A DNA stretch of 33,699 nucleotides. Origin: a virus. The first letter of the stretch is position 1. Each line of letters opens with the position of its first letter. The stretch covers positions 1 through 33,699 of IMG/VR virus record IMGVR_UViG_3300034109_000706; one strand, 5' to 3'. Position numbers and translations under genes: made by a program. The notes beneath the pieces are model-generated. The model did not search any database and was not told where the DNA came from. It was given only the letters and a program-made list of their open reading frames with translations. This document shows positions 22,904-31,889 of this stretch, piece after piece.

Positions 22904-25900
22904 ATGACAACAACCTATAGTTCGGGTAAATTACAACTTACATTTAATTCAGGTAATGTATCTGTAGTTAATGGTTCAGGTAACTTAGGAGTTACAGGAA
23001 CTTACTATATCTCTATTCAAGGTCGGAATCTAATTGGACTTAATCTGAATAGTACATTAGTTCCAGTTACTTTAACTACAACATCTACATTAACTATAAC
23101 ATTACCATCATTAGCTAGTGGTGAAACTTGGTCTGACATAGTTATATCAGCATCAACTACTAATAACGTATCTGCCTTAACTCAAGTAATGGTAGTTAAT
23201 AGTGCTGATTTTAATTCGCCAGTTATATTAACTAGTGTTGAGTTGTTCAAGCTAACTACACTTGCTCGTACTGTAGCTAACTCTGCTGCATTACCAGCAA
23301 CACCAATTCAGGGACTTATAAGATACATAACTAACCTCAACTACTACTATGAATACGATGAATACAGTACAGCAACTGTAGATAACTTAACTGTATTAAC
23401 TGCAACTACTGGTAGATGGCTTAGAGTAGGTGCAATTAGTACGTATATAACTGATACTACAGCTACAGATGGATGTGATCAAGATGTTCGCACACCTAAT
23501 CTAATTGTTAATGCACCATCATATACTTGTGATGGTAGTAAAGGTGATGGAGTTACCTTCTGGTTACGTAATGAATTTAGCACTATTATTTCAAGTGGAA
23601 CTAGAATTAGTTGTACTGTGCGATTATTTGAGGAAGATAAATCTCAATTGTTCGATAGTCTCCTAATACTAGAACTACTTGGTTATGTTAATTTAATAAC
23701 TGGAGTATTAGATGCTTCAGTTAGTAGTGGTGAAGTAACTTATCAACCTCGTAGTCAATGGTTAACATTACCAGAGGATCTCGACATTGGTTATGCTGCT
23801 GTAGTTAGAGTTAGTCCTAAATTCACCATTACTGATTTAGATAACAATGTTCCATATCTAGCTAACTTAACTACATACGTTACATTTGCTCCAACTAGCG
23901 GTATCTATACTCCTGGTGTATTCGGCAACTTAATTTACAACGAATATGATAAGTGGCGCATTTATTCTGATGTTGGACTTAGTGTAATTAAGAGTAAGGG
24001 TAGTGGAATAGTTAATAATTATGAACTTAATGATATATCCGCCGAAACTATAACAGGGTTAAGTTCTAATACCGCCAACCAGTATATTTTTCTTACTAGT
24101 AATGGTACTTCGTTCGCATCAACTACTAGTTCATTCGTTAGTGCAGTTAAGCGATGTGTAGTTAGTACAGTTAATGGTATAGGAACTCCAGTTAGTTATG
24201 GTAGCTTCGCGTTAAATAACACTAAGAAGTTATCTGTAACTGTTAATTATCCAACTAGTGTTAGAAGTAATTATCCTGATGCTCTTATTGCAGGTTCTAG
24301 TAAAGGTAAGTTTAATGCAACTAATGTTGTTATCTATATTAAGAATAGTAGTAATGCCGTATTCGTAACTGAAGTTAACATAACTCCATCTGCTAGTAAT
24401 GATGTTTATGTACTTAATTATAGTGACTTTACTAGTTCTACATTAGCAACACCATCTAGTAATTATGGTTTATATACACCATTAAGTGTAACTACTTCAA
24501 CTCCATCTAACAGTAGTACATTTCCTACTGGTAGTTATGAAGTGTTTGTTGCATTTAAATACACTGGAGTTGTTACAGTTATTGATCATAGTGTTAGTGA
24601 GTTATATGAGATAACAAGTAACCTGAGTGAGTTATTCTCAACTAGTGCAACAGTATGGTATAGCGATAATGGTGTTCCTAGTAGTTTAATTGGTGAAGAT
24701 GGTTCATATTATCTTAATTATGATAATGCTAATATTTATAAGAAGGTTAATGATACTTGGAGTTTAGATGGAAATATTAGTGTTATTTCACCTTCATTTA
24801 CTACTATTGCAGTTAGTGGACAAAGTAATGTAGTTGCAGATCAAACTAATGATAGTTTAACTCTAGTTGCAGGAACTGGTATTACATTAACTACTAATGC
24901 CACAACCGATGCTATTACTATTACTGGAACTAGCGTCACTAATACATTTAGTACAATAACTGTAGCTGGACAATCTGATATAGTTGCTGATAATGGAACT
25001 GATACATTAACTATTGCTGCTGGTAGTGGTATTACCTTAACTACAAATTCTGCAACTGATACATTAACTATCGCAGGAACTGCTGTTAGTAATACATTTA
25101 GTACAATTGCAGTTAGTGGTCAATCTGATGTAGTAGCTGATAGTGCTAGTGATACTATTACGTTAGTTGCTGGAACTGGAATGACTATTACAACTAACAC
25201 CACTACAGATACTATTACTTTTGAAAGTAGTGGTGTTAATGTTGATGTTACGCGAACTTCTACAATGTCTAATAGTATTGGAACTGGTAGTAAGACGTTT
25301 ACTTATACTGCTAGTTCTAACTTAGGATGGTTAGTTAGTACGAGATTGCGTGCTGCGTATGATGTTTCTAACTATATGGAAGGTGTAGTTACTGCTGTTA
25401 GTAGTACCTCAGTTACTATTACATCAGATAATGCAGTTGGTAGTGGAACTTATACTAGTTGGAACATAACAATAGCTGGAGATAAAGGTTCTACTGGAAG
25501 TGCTGGTAGTTTAAATGCCGCATCTGGATTTATATTAACTCCTGTTGGAAGTCCCATTACTACATCAACTAACGAAGTTGGTTTCTATGTCGATAGCACT
25601 GATAACTTATTTAAAACTAGAGACGTTAATAATGGTACAGTTAGAACATTAGCATCATTAAATAGAGTTCAAGCATTTACTCAAACACAATATGCTACAC
25701 CTGTTATTAATAATTCTGCTACTGGGACAGTAACTTTAGACGGTAGTGCTAGTAATGTTTTCATACTAACTCTAACTGGAAACCTGACTCTGACCATGAA
25801 CAACATTCAAGTTGGAGCAACTTATATCATCTACTTAATTCAAGATGAAACTGGTAGTAGAACTATTACACTTGATGCTATATTTAAACGATTAACTGGT

Positions 25901-26005
25901 GATACAACTACAGTTAATACAACAGCTAATAAAGTTAATATGTTAACTGGAGTAGCTAGATCATCTAGTGCAATTACATTAGCTCCTATATCAGTTGAGG
26001 TTTAA
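22904..26005 (+). CDS. Large tail fibre protein with internal repeats
   Basis: The 1033-residue product is very rich in Thr, Ser, Asn, Val and Gly. Three repeats of about 50 residues lie at about residues 627-780, each with the pattern F(S/T)TI(A/T)VxGQSxxVAD, xDxLTxxAGxGI and TLTTNxxTDxxxI. This is a known motif of phage fibres that fold as trimeric beta structures. A VTRTSTMSNSIGTGSKTFTY unit and a short GDKGSTGSAGS collagen-like link follow. The C-terminal domain beginning SATGTVTLDGSASNVF resembles a conserved fibre end. The N-terminal part probably attaches to the tail tip. The protein is likely the main receptor-binding fibre, and it precedes a LamG-like gene. Confidence 0.85.
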   Translation: MTTTYSSGKLQLTFNSGNVSVVNGSGNLGVTGTYYISIQGRNLIGLNLNSTLVPVTLTTTSTLTITLPSLASGETWSDIVISASTTNNVSALTQVMVVNSADFNSPVILTSVELFKLTTLARTVANSAALPATPIQGLIRYITNLNYYYEYDEYSTATVDNLTVLTATTGRWLRVGAISTYITDTTATDGCDQDVRTPNLIVNAPSYTCDGSKGDGVTFWLRNEFSTIISSGTRISCTVRLFEEDKSQLFDSLLILELLGYVNLITGVLDASVSSGEVTYQPRSQWLTLPEDLDIGYAAVVRVSPKFTITDLDNNVPYLANLTTYVTFAPTSGIYTPGVFGNLIYNEYDKWRIYSDVGLSVIKSKGSGIVNNYELNDISAETITGLSSNTANQYIFLTSNGTSFASTTSSFVSAVKRCVVSTVNGIGTPVSYGSFALNNTKKLSVTVNYPTSVRSNYPDALIAGSSKGKFNATNVVIYIKNSSNAVFVTEVNITPSASNDVYVLNYSDFTSSTLATPSSNYGLYTPLSVTTSTPSNSSTFPTGSYEVFVAFKYTGVVTVIDHSVSELYEITSNLSELFSTSATVWYSDNGVPSSLIGEDGSYYLNYDNANIYKKVNDTWSLDGNISVISPSFTTIAVSGQSNVVADQTNDSLTLVAGTGITLTTNATTDAITITGTSVTNTFSTITVAGQSDIVADNGTDTLTIAAGSGITLTTNSATDTLTIAGTAVSNTFSTIAVSGQSDVVADSASDTITLVAGTGMTITTNTTTDTITFESSGVNVDVTRTSTMSNSIGTGSKTFTYTASSNLGWLVSTRLRAAYDVSNYMEGVVTAVSSTSVTITSDNAVGSGTYTSWNITIAGDKGSTGSAGSLNAASGFILTPVGSPITTSTNEVGFYVDSTDNLFKTRDVNNGTVRTLASLNRVQAFTQTQYATPVINNSATGTVTLDGSASNVFILTLTGNLTLTMNNIQVGATYIIYLIQDETGSRTITLDAIFKRLTGDTTTVNTTANKVNMLTGVARSSSAITLAPISVEV
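24791..25240 (+). repeat. Three direct repeats of about 150 bp in the fibre gene
   Basis: The fibre repeat is visible at DNA level with a 150-base period; for example AATACATTTAGTACAAT recurs at 24941 and 25091. The copies are diverged but in frame. Confidence 0.8.
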
Positions 26006-26007
26006 TC

Positions 26008-26775
26008 ATGTTTACTTTTCCAGTTGGTTTTTTTAATCCTATTGTTAGTGGTGGTGTAGATCCTTTTGCCGCAAACGTAGCTCTATTTCTTAAAGGCAAT
26101 GGCACTAATAATACGAATATTGTTGATAATTCTAGTTTTAATCATTCAATCATGAACCAAAACGGAGTAATCAACACAATTAACCCTAAAAAGTATGGTC
26201 TTGGTAGTTTGTTTTTTTCGGGTGCTAACCACCTTATTCTAGGTTCTGATTTTGTGTCTAATTTTGAACCCTTTGCAGGGAGCAAAAAAACTATAGATTC
26301 TTTGATCAAAATAACAGAACCAGCGACATATTGGGTATCAGGCATAATCGGGAATTATAGAGCTGTAGCGGCTAATGGTCGCTGGCGAATGGGTTATACT
26401 ACTTCATCTTCATTAATAAATCCAAATCCCACGATATCCCTACACTTCACTTGGACTACAAGCCAAGGTACTGAGACTGAAGTAGTTTTTACTCAACCTT
26501 ATGTAAATGATTTCAATCATTTAGCCGCTTGCATAGATTCTACAATACCTCAAGCAACTATTATCTATCTTTGCATTAATGGAGTAGTTCAAGCTTTTAA
26601 CAATAATAACTTTGCAAGTCAAACAACTTTATACAATGCCCATGCCCATACTATTGGCGGAGGCATGGATTACACAACTGCCATAAAAGCTCATGTAAAT
26701 GTTTTGAGGCTTACAAAAAACGTCAGGTACACAGCCAACTTTAATGTTGAAACTGACACTTACTTGAATGTTTAG
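26008..26775 (+). CDS. LamG/concanavalin-like lectin, tail-associated
   Basis: The 255-residue product has the layout of Laminin-G-type phage lectins: ALFLKGNGTNNTNIVDNSSF, then KYGLGSLFFSGANHLIL, a central W-containing strand pair (LHFTWTTSQGTETEVVF), a FNHLAACID strand, and the end HTIGGGMDYTTAIKAHVNVLRL with KNVRYTANF. The final R-Y-T-x-x-F is typical of this group. It follows the fibre gene after 2 bases and probably binds surface glycans. Its base and codon use is less TAGT/ACTA-rich than its neighbours, and several A or T homopolymers are present. This fits later acquisition. Confidence 0.75.
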   Translation: MFTFPVGFFNPIVSGGVDPFAANVALFLKGNGTNNTNIVDNSSFNHSIMNQNGVINTINPKKYGLGSLFFSGANHLILGSDFVSNFEPFAGSKKTIDSLIKITEPATYWVSGIIGNYRAVAANGRWRMGYTTSSSLINPNPTISLHFTWTTSQGTETEVVFTQPYVNDFNHLAACIDSTIPQATIIYLCINGVVQAFNNNNFASQTTLYNAHAHTIGGGMDYTTAIKAHVNVLRLTKNVRYTANFNVETDTYLNV

Positions 26776-26777
26776 TT

Positions 26778-26816
26778 ATGAAATTTGCTCAACAACTACT
26801 ATCTAACTTATTATGA
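26778..26816 (+). CDS. 12-residue leader-like reading frame
   Basis: ATG at 26778 to TGA at 26814-26816 encodes MKFAQQLLSNLL and overlaps the next start by ATGA. It may be a coupling leader or the remains of a gene displaced by the lectin gene. The evidence is only the junction. Confidence 0.3.
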   Translation: MKFAQQLLSNLL

Positions 26817-28129
26817 ACGAACGTAAATTAATAGATGAAATTAAACGCTTAGTTAACAATGATGTAATTATTGGTTACTATAATGGAACTACATTTACTG
26901 ACGATAATGGTAAAACATACGCTTCCAGCTATTTAGTAACTAATAATTCTCCTATTGGTAGAGGATTCATAGTTCCATATGAAGGTAAATGGTTAGTTGT
27001 AGTAGCTAATAATAATCAAGAGGTAAGAAAAAATATAATAACTAGTAGAAAGAAGATAAGTATTGAAGATAAATCTAAACCTTTAATTGATTATTTATTA
27101 ACTAAAGAAATAAGTTCAACAACTAAGATTAGATTTATATGTGATACATCAGGTTCTCTTGATTATTTTCTTGAGGACTACGACATAATTTTTGCAAATA
27201 TTAAAGAAACCTTAACAGTAATTTATGAAGATACTATAGATACTTATGTGACTAATATCTATTTAGATAATGAACGTTGGTTAAATTGGATGATCCCAAC
27301 TAGTGATAATGAAATTGTTATTGCATTTATTAATGAATCTCATTCAGTATACCATTTACCTTCATATTTAGAGACAGCTGAATTTAACGCTGATAGACGT
27401 AATTTTGAAACAGCATATAATAATAGATATCTAGACCGAAAATTTAAAGGTTTTGTCTATGCTATTGAACCGTTAGCTAACTTTGATAACCATATAACTT
27501 TTGTTTTTGAGAAATACAATCTTGCTAATTATAATCTAAGTTATAAATTTGTTGATAGCGGTATCAGTGCTGGTGCAGTAGAACAAGATTTTCTTGAGTT
27601 TATCATACCAGTAAATAACACATTTTATACAATTAGAGATAACAAATGGAAAAAGTATGAATTACCAGAAACAGTAGTATTAAAAGACTTAAATTATTAT
27701 ATTGATAGTAACTATGTTGTTATAAAAGGTGATCAAAAGGATAAGAGATTTAATCAATTAACCGTTTTAAAAGATGACGTATTTACAACCTATACATATC
27801 CAGAAGAACTTCCTGTATTAAAAACATGGCGCAAAGATGTTTATAATACTTATGATGTTATTGATAACATTTATAATAATAAGCTAGTTACAGTGCATCA
27901 AAATAAATTATACAAGATAATAAATTTACCTGACATTAAAGAACAATTAAGTTTAGGACAATCTATTAATATGGTAAATATTAATAAATGTAGTTTTACT
28001 GAGGATGAAATTATTAGTTGTAGGAGAGAATTTAATAAATTGAAAAGTCCTAAATTAGATACTGATATTATCTCTCCTGAAGAAGTAAAAAAACAAACTA
28101 TTTTTAGCACTTATATTAAATTTCAATGA
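26813..28129 (+). CDS. Conserved cyanophage/prophage-type protein of unknown function
   Basis: The 438-residue product starts with VNNDVIIGYYNGTTFTDDNG, then SSYLVTNNSPIGRGFIVPYEGKWLVV and a basic RKNIITSRKK. I recall proteins with this beginning from cyanobacterial prophages and phages, always hypothetical. Several short beta-repeat-like segments follow (NNTFYTIRDNKWKKYELP, and NKLVTVHQNKLYKIINLP), so a beta-propeller-like or fibre-associated structure is possible. It sits between the lectin gene and the portal gene, and both its ends are ATGA overlaps. It carries the dispersed motif at 27023-27033. A virion role is likely from position. Confidence 0.65.
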   Translation: MNERKLIDEIKRLVNNDVIIGYYNGTTFTDDNGKTYASSYLVTNNSPIGRGFIVPYEGKWLVVVANNNQEVRKNIITSRKKISIEDKSKPLIDYLLTKEISSTTKIRFICDTSGSLDYFLEDYDIIFANIKETLTVIYEDTIDTYVTNIYLDNERWLNWMIPTSDNEIVIAFINESHSVYHLPSYLETAEFNADRRNFETAYNNRYLDRKFKGFVYAIEPLANFDNHITFVFEKYNLANYNLSYKFVDSGISAGAVEQDFLEFIIPVNNTFYTIRDNKWKKYELPETVVLKDLNYYIDSNYVVIKGDQKDKRFNQLTVLKDDVFTTYTYPEELPVLKTWRKDVYNTYDVIDNIYNNKLVTVHQNKLYKIINLPDIKEQLSLGQSINMVNINKCSFTEDEIISCRREFNKLKSPKLDTDIISPEEVKKQTIFSTYIKFQ

Positions 28130-29367
28130 ATAACCATTATCTGTCATCTCAAATAACTGGATTAACTACTAACATTGTTCAAGAGTTAGTAAGTCCACAT
28201 AAACACACAATCCGCGATTATGAATCCATACTTCGTAATCCCTGGGCTAAGGAATGCTGTAATATTAAATCACTTAGAGCAACTGTAACTATAGGTGATT
28301 ATCAGAATAAGAATAAAGAACATCAGGACTTCATACTTGATGCTATAGCTAATATGGATGGCACATTATCTGACATAGTAGGACGATTATGTAGTGCTAT
28401 GCCATTTGGACATAGCAGTGCTGAAATAGCATTTAAACCAATACGTTCATTTGGTAAGACTCGCTACACACTGAAGGGAATTAATCTACTCGATCCTAAG
28501 AGAGTGCGTTATGCTGGTGCTGCTGGTAAATTAACTCATATTCGATATAACGATGGGATTCGTGCATTATGGATTCCTTATAACAAGTGTCTTCATATTA
28601 CTAACGGATTAGTTACTAACTATAACGAACGTACTGCTTATGGTGATCCAGAGTGCGAAACAGCCTATCCATACGTCAAACTATACGAGATTATATTCAG
28701 TGAAATGGCGGTTAGTGCTAAGACACTTGCGGTAGGTATATTACTAGGTCGTGCTGATACTGAGAATACTGTTTACTTACAAAATAAAGATGGTAGTCAA
28801 TACATAGACGTTAGAACTGGTAAACCTGTAGCTATTAGTGCTGTAGCTAACCTAGCTGAACAGTTTCAGAACCTTGAAACTCACAGTCATATAGTTACCG
28901 ATAAACGTAATGAAGTTAGTGCCTTACAGATACCAGCAGGTGAACAGTTCTGGAATCTCGCAGAATCTATGTTGCGTAAGAATATATTTGCTGCATTTGG
29001 TGTACCTAGTATGGTGCTTGACGAAGGTAGTGGCGGTATTGCAACTGCTACACTCAGTGTTAAACATTTGTCAATTCTAGATAGTACAGTTGAAGCAACA
29101 GTTAAGAAGATTAGAGATCAACTGATTGAGAAAGTTATACGTCCACTTATTATATGGAACTATGGTGTTCAAGATGATTATGGTAGCTTCGCAGTTACTA
29201 ATGTTAATGATCCGACTCAGGAGAGCGCACAGATACAAAACTTCATAACTGCATTTACTACACAAGTAATACCCATGACTGATCTAGAAGCAATGAATAA
29301 GTTTCGTGAGTTGATGAAATTATCACCAACTACAGAAGTTAGTCAGCCGGAGACTCAAAGCTATTAA
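28126..29367 (+). CDS. Portal protein, DUF935 / Mu gp29-like
   Basis: The 413-residue product matches the Mu gp29-like portal group: an early charged helix with the ILRNPWAKECCNIKSLRATV region, CSAMPFGHSSAEIAFKP, LDPKRVRYAGAAGKLTHIRY and WIPYNKCLHITNG. The typical YGDPECETAYPYVKLYEII helix (about residues 182-200) follows, then VPSMVLDEGSGGIATATLSV. It would form the dodecameric ring through which DNA is packed. It is the last rightward gene of the block, about 28 kb from the head gene at the left edge, whereas portal and gp7/gp30-type genes are usually adjacent. Its 3-prime end overlaps the first convergent gene by 29 bases. Confidence 0.85.
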   Translation: MNNHYLSSQITGLTTNIVQELVSPHKHTIRDYESILRNPWAKECCNIKSLRATVTIGDYQNKNKEHQDFILDAIANMDGTLSDIVGRLCSAMPFGHSSAEIAFKPIRSFGKTRYTLKGINLLDPKRVRYAGAAGKLTHIRYNDGIRALWIPYNKCLHITNGLVTNYNERTAYGDPECETAYPYVKLYEIIFSEMAVSAKTLAVGILLGRADTENTVYLQNKDGSQYIDVRTGKPVAISAVANLAEQFQNLETHSHIVTDKRNEVSALQIPAGEQFWNLAESMLRKNIFAAFGVPSMVLDEGSGGIATATLSVKHLSILDSTVEATVKKIRDQLIEKVIRPLIIWNYGVQDDYGSFAVTNVNDPTQESAQIQNFITAFTTQVIPMTDLEAMNKFRELMKLSPTTEVSQPETQSY

Positions 29368-29539
29368 CTAAACTTTGCTTCTTACTTAATTTATTATTTA
29401 ATCGCTCATGTAGATCATTTATAGAATCTTTATAAAATTTAAGTTCGTCCTTAAGTGAATCTACTGTATCCTGGGTATCCTGAATATTATACATACTTAT
29501 AACCTTGTTTAATTGCATATTGAGCAGTTGCATAACCAT
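29339..29539 (-). CDS. Small coiled-coil protein
   Basis: This 66-residue protein has a long heptad-like helix (DTVDSLKDELKFYKDSINDLHERLNNKL) and a good ribosome site (AGAAGGAATTAG) before the ATG at 29539. It is the last gene of the leftward early block and overlaps the end of the portal gene. The function is unknown; coiled-coil oligomerisation is likely. Confidence 0.6.
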   Translation of the reverse strand: MVMQLLNMQLNKVISMYNIQDTQDTVDSLKDELKFYKDSINDLHERLNNKLSKKQSLVNSFESPAD

Positions 29540-29552
29540 CTAATTCCTTCTA

Positions 29553-29672
29553 TCATGAGTTCCATCTCCTATCAATATAACTCCTTATTCTTTCAAAACT
29601 CTGACCAACGTAGAATCTAAGTGCTTCACGTAATTGATCAGGAGTTATATTAGGTATTGTTGATATAACCAC
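29553..29672 (-). CDS. 39-residue small protein (GTG start)
   Basis: Between the P-loop kinase gene and the coiled-coil gene lies a frame starting with GTG at 29672, two bases after the kinase stop. It ends with TGA at 29553-29555. The product contains ITPDQLREALRFYVGQSFER, an amphipathic helix with coding-like composition. No ribosome site is evident. It fills an otherwise unexplained 135-base gap. Confidence 0.45.
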   Translation of the reverse strand: MVISTIPNITPDQLREALRFYVGQSFERIRSYIDRRWNS

Positions 29673-29674
29673 AT

Positions 29675-30475
29675 TTATAAAATACCAAGAGCTACTAGTT
29701 CATTGTATAACACTTCTATATTACATTGATAATAAGTATAGTGAGAACCACTTCCACCATAATAGTCATCTTCATGAATTTCACCCATTGAGCAGCTAAT
29801 CGCATATAACTTCTTATAGGTAAGAAAACTAATGGTCGGATCTATGCTAGTAATGAGATTATCAAATTGCTCAAAATTAGCTAATGGTTCATCGCCATCG
29901 TAGTATGTAATTTCATCATTCCAACAGTTACCCCTACTACCACCAGTAGACCAACTATCTGATTTGAGATATGGTTGATTGATAGTACAACCTAAATTAT
30001 ATTTATCAGAGAATACTAACCAATCTGGTTTAACTGCAACTTTATGTAACTTCATAGTAGTATTCTCAAATAACAATTTAAGTTCATCTAAGTTAGGTAC
30101 ATCTAGAGTTAATGTCTTAATGCTAAACGCACTAGAGATATCACGTCTATTAACATCATTAATTAAACACTGATTACGATTCTCTTCCCAGTAATGTATC
30201 TCTATCTCAGTTAACTCTTTATTCTTAACTAGTGCATTAATAACTAGAGTTAATTGTTCATTAGTGTGAATTAAACCATCAATGATAAATGTATTAGTTA
30301 TATAACGAATATAGTTATCTAACCTAGTTAACTTATTAACTGCATTCTTCTTATAACGTTTAAGTAGATCATCAAAATCAATATGTCTAATAAGTTTATT
30401 ATTAGATGATTCTAGTTCCTTCGCAAATGTAGTTTTCCCACTACTCGGCAATCCCATCAATATTAATACTTTCAT
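29675..30475 (-). CDS. P-loop kinase, polynucleotide-kinase-like
   Basis: The 266-residue product opens with MKVLILMGLPSSGKTTF; GLPSSGKTT (residues 8-16) is a Walker A motif of the AAA_33/polynucleotide kinase type. It continues with a HIDFDDLLKRY segment (strand plus Asp pair) and EIEIHYWEENRNQCLINDVNRRD, a typical Walker B/lid-like region with E-x-N-R-x-x-C-L-x-N-D. The C-terminal 110 residues form a separate Tyr/Asp/Gly-rich domain that I do not recognise. The substrate may be a nucleic-acid 5-prime end or a nucleotide. Its start lies 35 bases inside the resolvase gene. Confidence 0.75.
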   Translation of the reverse strand: MKVLILMGLPSSGKTTFAKELESSNNKLIRHIDFDDLLKRYKKNAVNKLTRLDNYIRYITNTFIIDGLIHTNEQLTLVINALVKNKELTEIEIHYWEENRNQCLINDVNRRDISSAFSIKTLTLDVPNLDELKLLFENTTMKLHKVAVKPDWLVFSDKYNLGCTINQPYLKSDSWSTGGSRGNCWNDEITYYDGDEPLANFEQFDNLITSIDPTISFLTYKKLYAISCSMGEIHEDDYYGGSGSHYTYYQCNIEVLYNELVALGIL

Positions 30476-30926
30476 CTTTAATGTATGTAATTACAATAGC
30501 TGTTGCATCTGCACTATGAGAACTCGTAAACTTAGTAGTAGTTCCTAGATACTCATTAACTGAGTTACTAATCATAGCTTTATCAGCTTTACCAGTTCCA
30601 GTTACTACTAACTTAATATGTTTAGGAGTGTAACTATAAATAGACATGGATTTTAGTCTACTTAATACTTCAAATATACCAATGGCGCGATTTAGGCGTT
30701 CTCCATTGTTACCGCGACCTAGAAATACTGGTGCTTCGTATATCAGAGTATCTGGTGAATGCTCCGTCAATAACTTCTGATATTGGTGATAAATATGAAC
30801 TAACTTATCGGAATCATCAGGTTGAGTTGCTGTTATTTCTCCAGTAGAGATAATCTTATTAACATCGGTATCGAATACACAATAACCGATGTTAACAATG
30901 CCGGGATCTATGCCAATTAATATCAT
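30441..30926 (-). CDS. RuvC-like Holliday junction resolvase
   Basis: The 161-residue product has the RNase H-like RuvC catalytic set: GIDPG with Asp7, LIYEAP with Glu64, and SSHSADATAI with His137 and Asp140. The order and spacing fit RuvC (about 160-170 residues), with His in place of the third Asp as in several family members. It would cut four-way or branched DNA during recombination, or debranch DNA before packaging. In this block it lies between a metallophosphoesterase gene and the P-loop kinase gene, and the kinase start overlaps its end. Confidence 0.9.
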   Translation of the reverse strand: MILIGIDPGIVNIGYCVFDTDVNKIISTGEITATQPDDSDKLVHIYHQYQKLLTEHSPDTLIYEAPVFLGRGNNGERLNRAIGIFEVLSRLKSMSIYSYTPKHIKLVVTGTGKADKAMISNSVNEYLGTTTKFTSSHSADATAIVITYIKDESINIDGIAE

Positions 30927-30943
30927 GATTATAGTTAACTTAA

Positions 30944-31426
30944 CTACATCAATAATAACTCTATATTAACTGGAGTGTAGTTAACGCATTCTACAGATAC
31001 ACATTTAAACAACTTAGAGTCGTGTGTAGTTATTGAGTTATGAAGATGTCCATGTACATTGATGAAGTTAACTCTACTTACTGGTTTGTGAGTTAGAAGT
31101 ACATTAGTTAAGTTAACCTCTAGTTCTAACTCATTATAGACATCGAGGAAACCAACATTCTTAAACCATGTATTAGTGTGACCTTTATCATGATTGCCAC
31201 GAATTAGATACTTACTGCCATTTAGTTGATCCATTATTAACTTAGTGTCGCGGAATCCAGCAAACGTAACATCACCTAAGTTATATACTATGTCATCATC
31301 ATTAACTACACTATTCCAATTGCTGATAATTACATCGTGCATATCACCAGTAGTTAGAAATGGTCTATTGCAATACTCAATTACCTTATGATGAAATAGA
31401 TGTAAATCACTAATTACGTAAATCAT
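30944..31426 (-). CDS. Calcineurin-like metallophosphoesterase
   Basis: The start at 31426 (MIYVISDLH) is preferred over one 9 bases upstream because the family begins close to the DxH motif. Motifs seen in order are SDLHLFHH (Asp7, His9), VYNLGDVTFAG (GD), YLIRGNHDKG (GNHD), LLTHKPV and INVHGHLH (GHxH). All metal ligands of the family are present in a product of 160 residues. Such phage enzymes are phosphodiesterases or phosphatases, and the substrate is unknown. The gene overlaps the end of the dihydrofolate reductase gene by 17 bases. Confidence 0.88.
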   Translation of the reverse strand: MIYVISDLHLFHHKVIEYCNRPFLTTGDMHDVIISNWNSVVNDDDIVYNLGDVTFAGFRDTKLIMDQLNGSKYLIRGNHDKGHTNTWFKNVGFLDVYNELELEVNLTNVLLTHKPVSRVNFINVHGHLHNSITTHDSKLFKCVSVECVNYTPVNIELLLM

Positions 31427-31889
31427 AATCTGCAAACGTTATGTTATCTAATTTAACTTGATTAATTAATGTCCAGTTACTCCAATCCAAATTAAGATAT
31501 CTATCACCATTAACTACATTATAAGTATGAGTAATAAATAACTTAGTTACATGAGGTAACAGCGTAGCATAGATACTAGATCCACCTATTATCCAGATAG
31601 GTTTGTTATATGATCTAGCTACACTGATTGCAGTATTAATATCACTGATGAAGAATGTCTCAGATTCGTTAGTAGTCAATCCCTTGTCGCGCGTAATGAT
31701 GATATTAACGCGGTTAGGAAGCTTCCTAGAGCGTAGATCACCTCTGAAGGTATTAGCTCCCATTATGACTACTCCACCTGTTGTGAGTGCCTTAAAACGC
31801 TGCATATCGGCACAGTCATAATTAACTAATTTGCCGCCATTACCAATGCAGTTATTGAGAGATATATTAGCTATTAGATTCATAATCAA
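31410..31889 (-). CDS. folA: Dihydrofolate reductase
   Basis: The 159-residue product has the normal bacterial length. NLIANISLNNCIGNGGKLV forms the first strand and Met20-type loop. YDCADMQRFKALTTGGVVIM then MGANTFR gives the catalytic Asp and the T-x-G/MG-x-x-T pyridine-nucleotide region, RVNIIITRD follows, and IWIIGGSSIYATLLP is the NADPH-binding GG motif. It reduces dihydrofolate to tetrahydrofolate with NADPH, supporting thymidylate synthesis during phage DNA replication. A thymidylate synthase is not in this window. The ATG overlaps the upstream ATPase stop by ATGA. An ATG two codons later (MNLIAN) is also possible. Confidence 0.9.
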   Translation of the reverse strand: MIMNLIANISLNNCIGNGGKLVNYDCADMQRFKALTTGGVVIMGANTFRGDLRSRKLPNRVNIIITRDKGLTTNESETFFISDINTAISVARSYNKPIWIIGGSSIYATLLPHVTKLFITHTYNVVNGDRYLNLDWSNWTLINQVKLDNITFADYDLRN

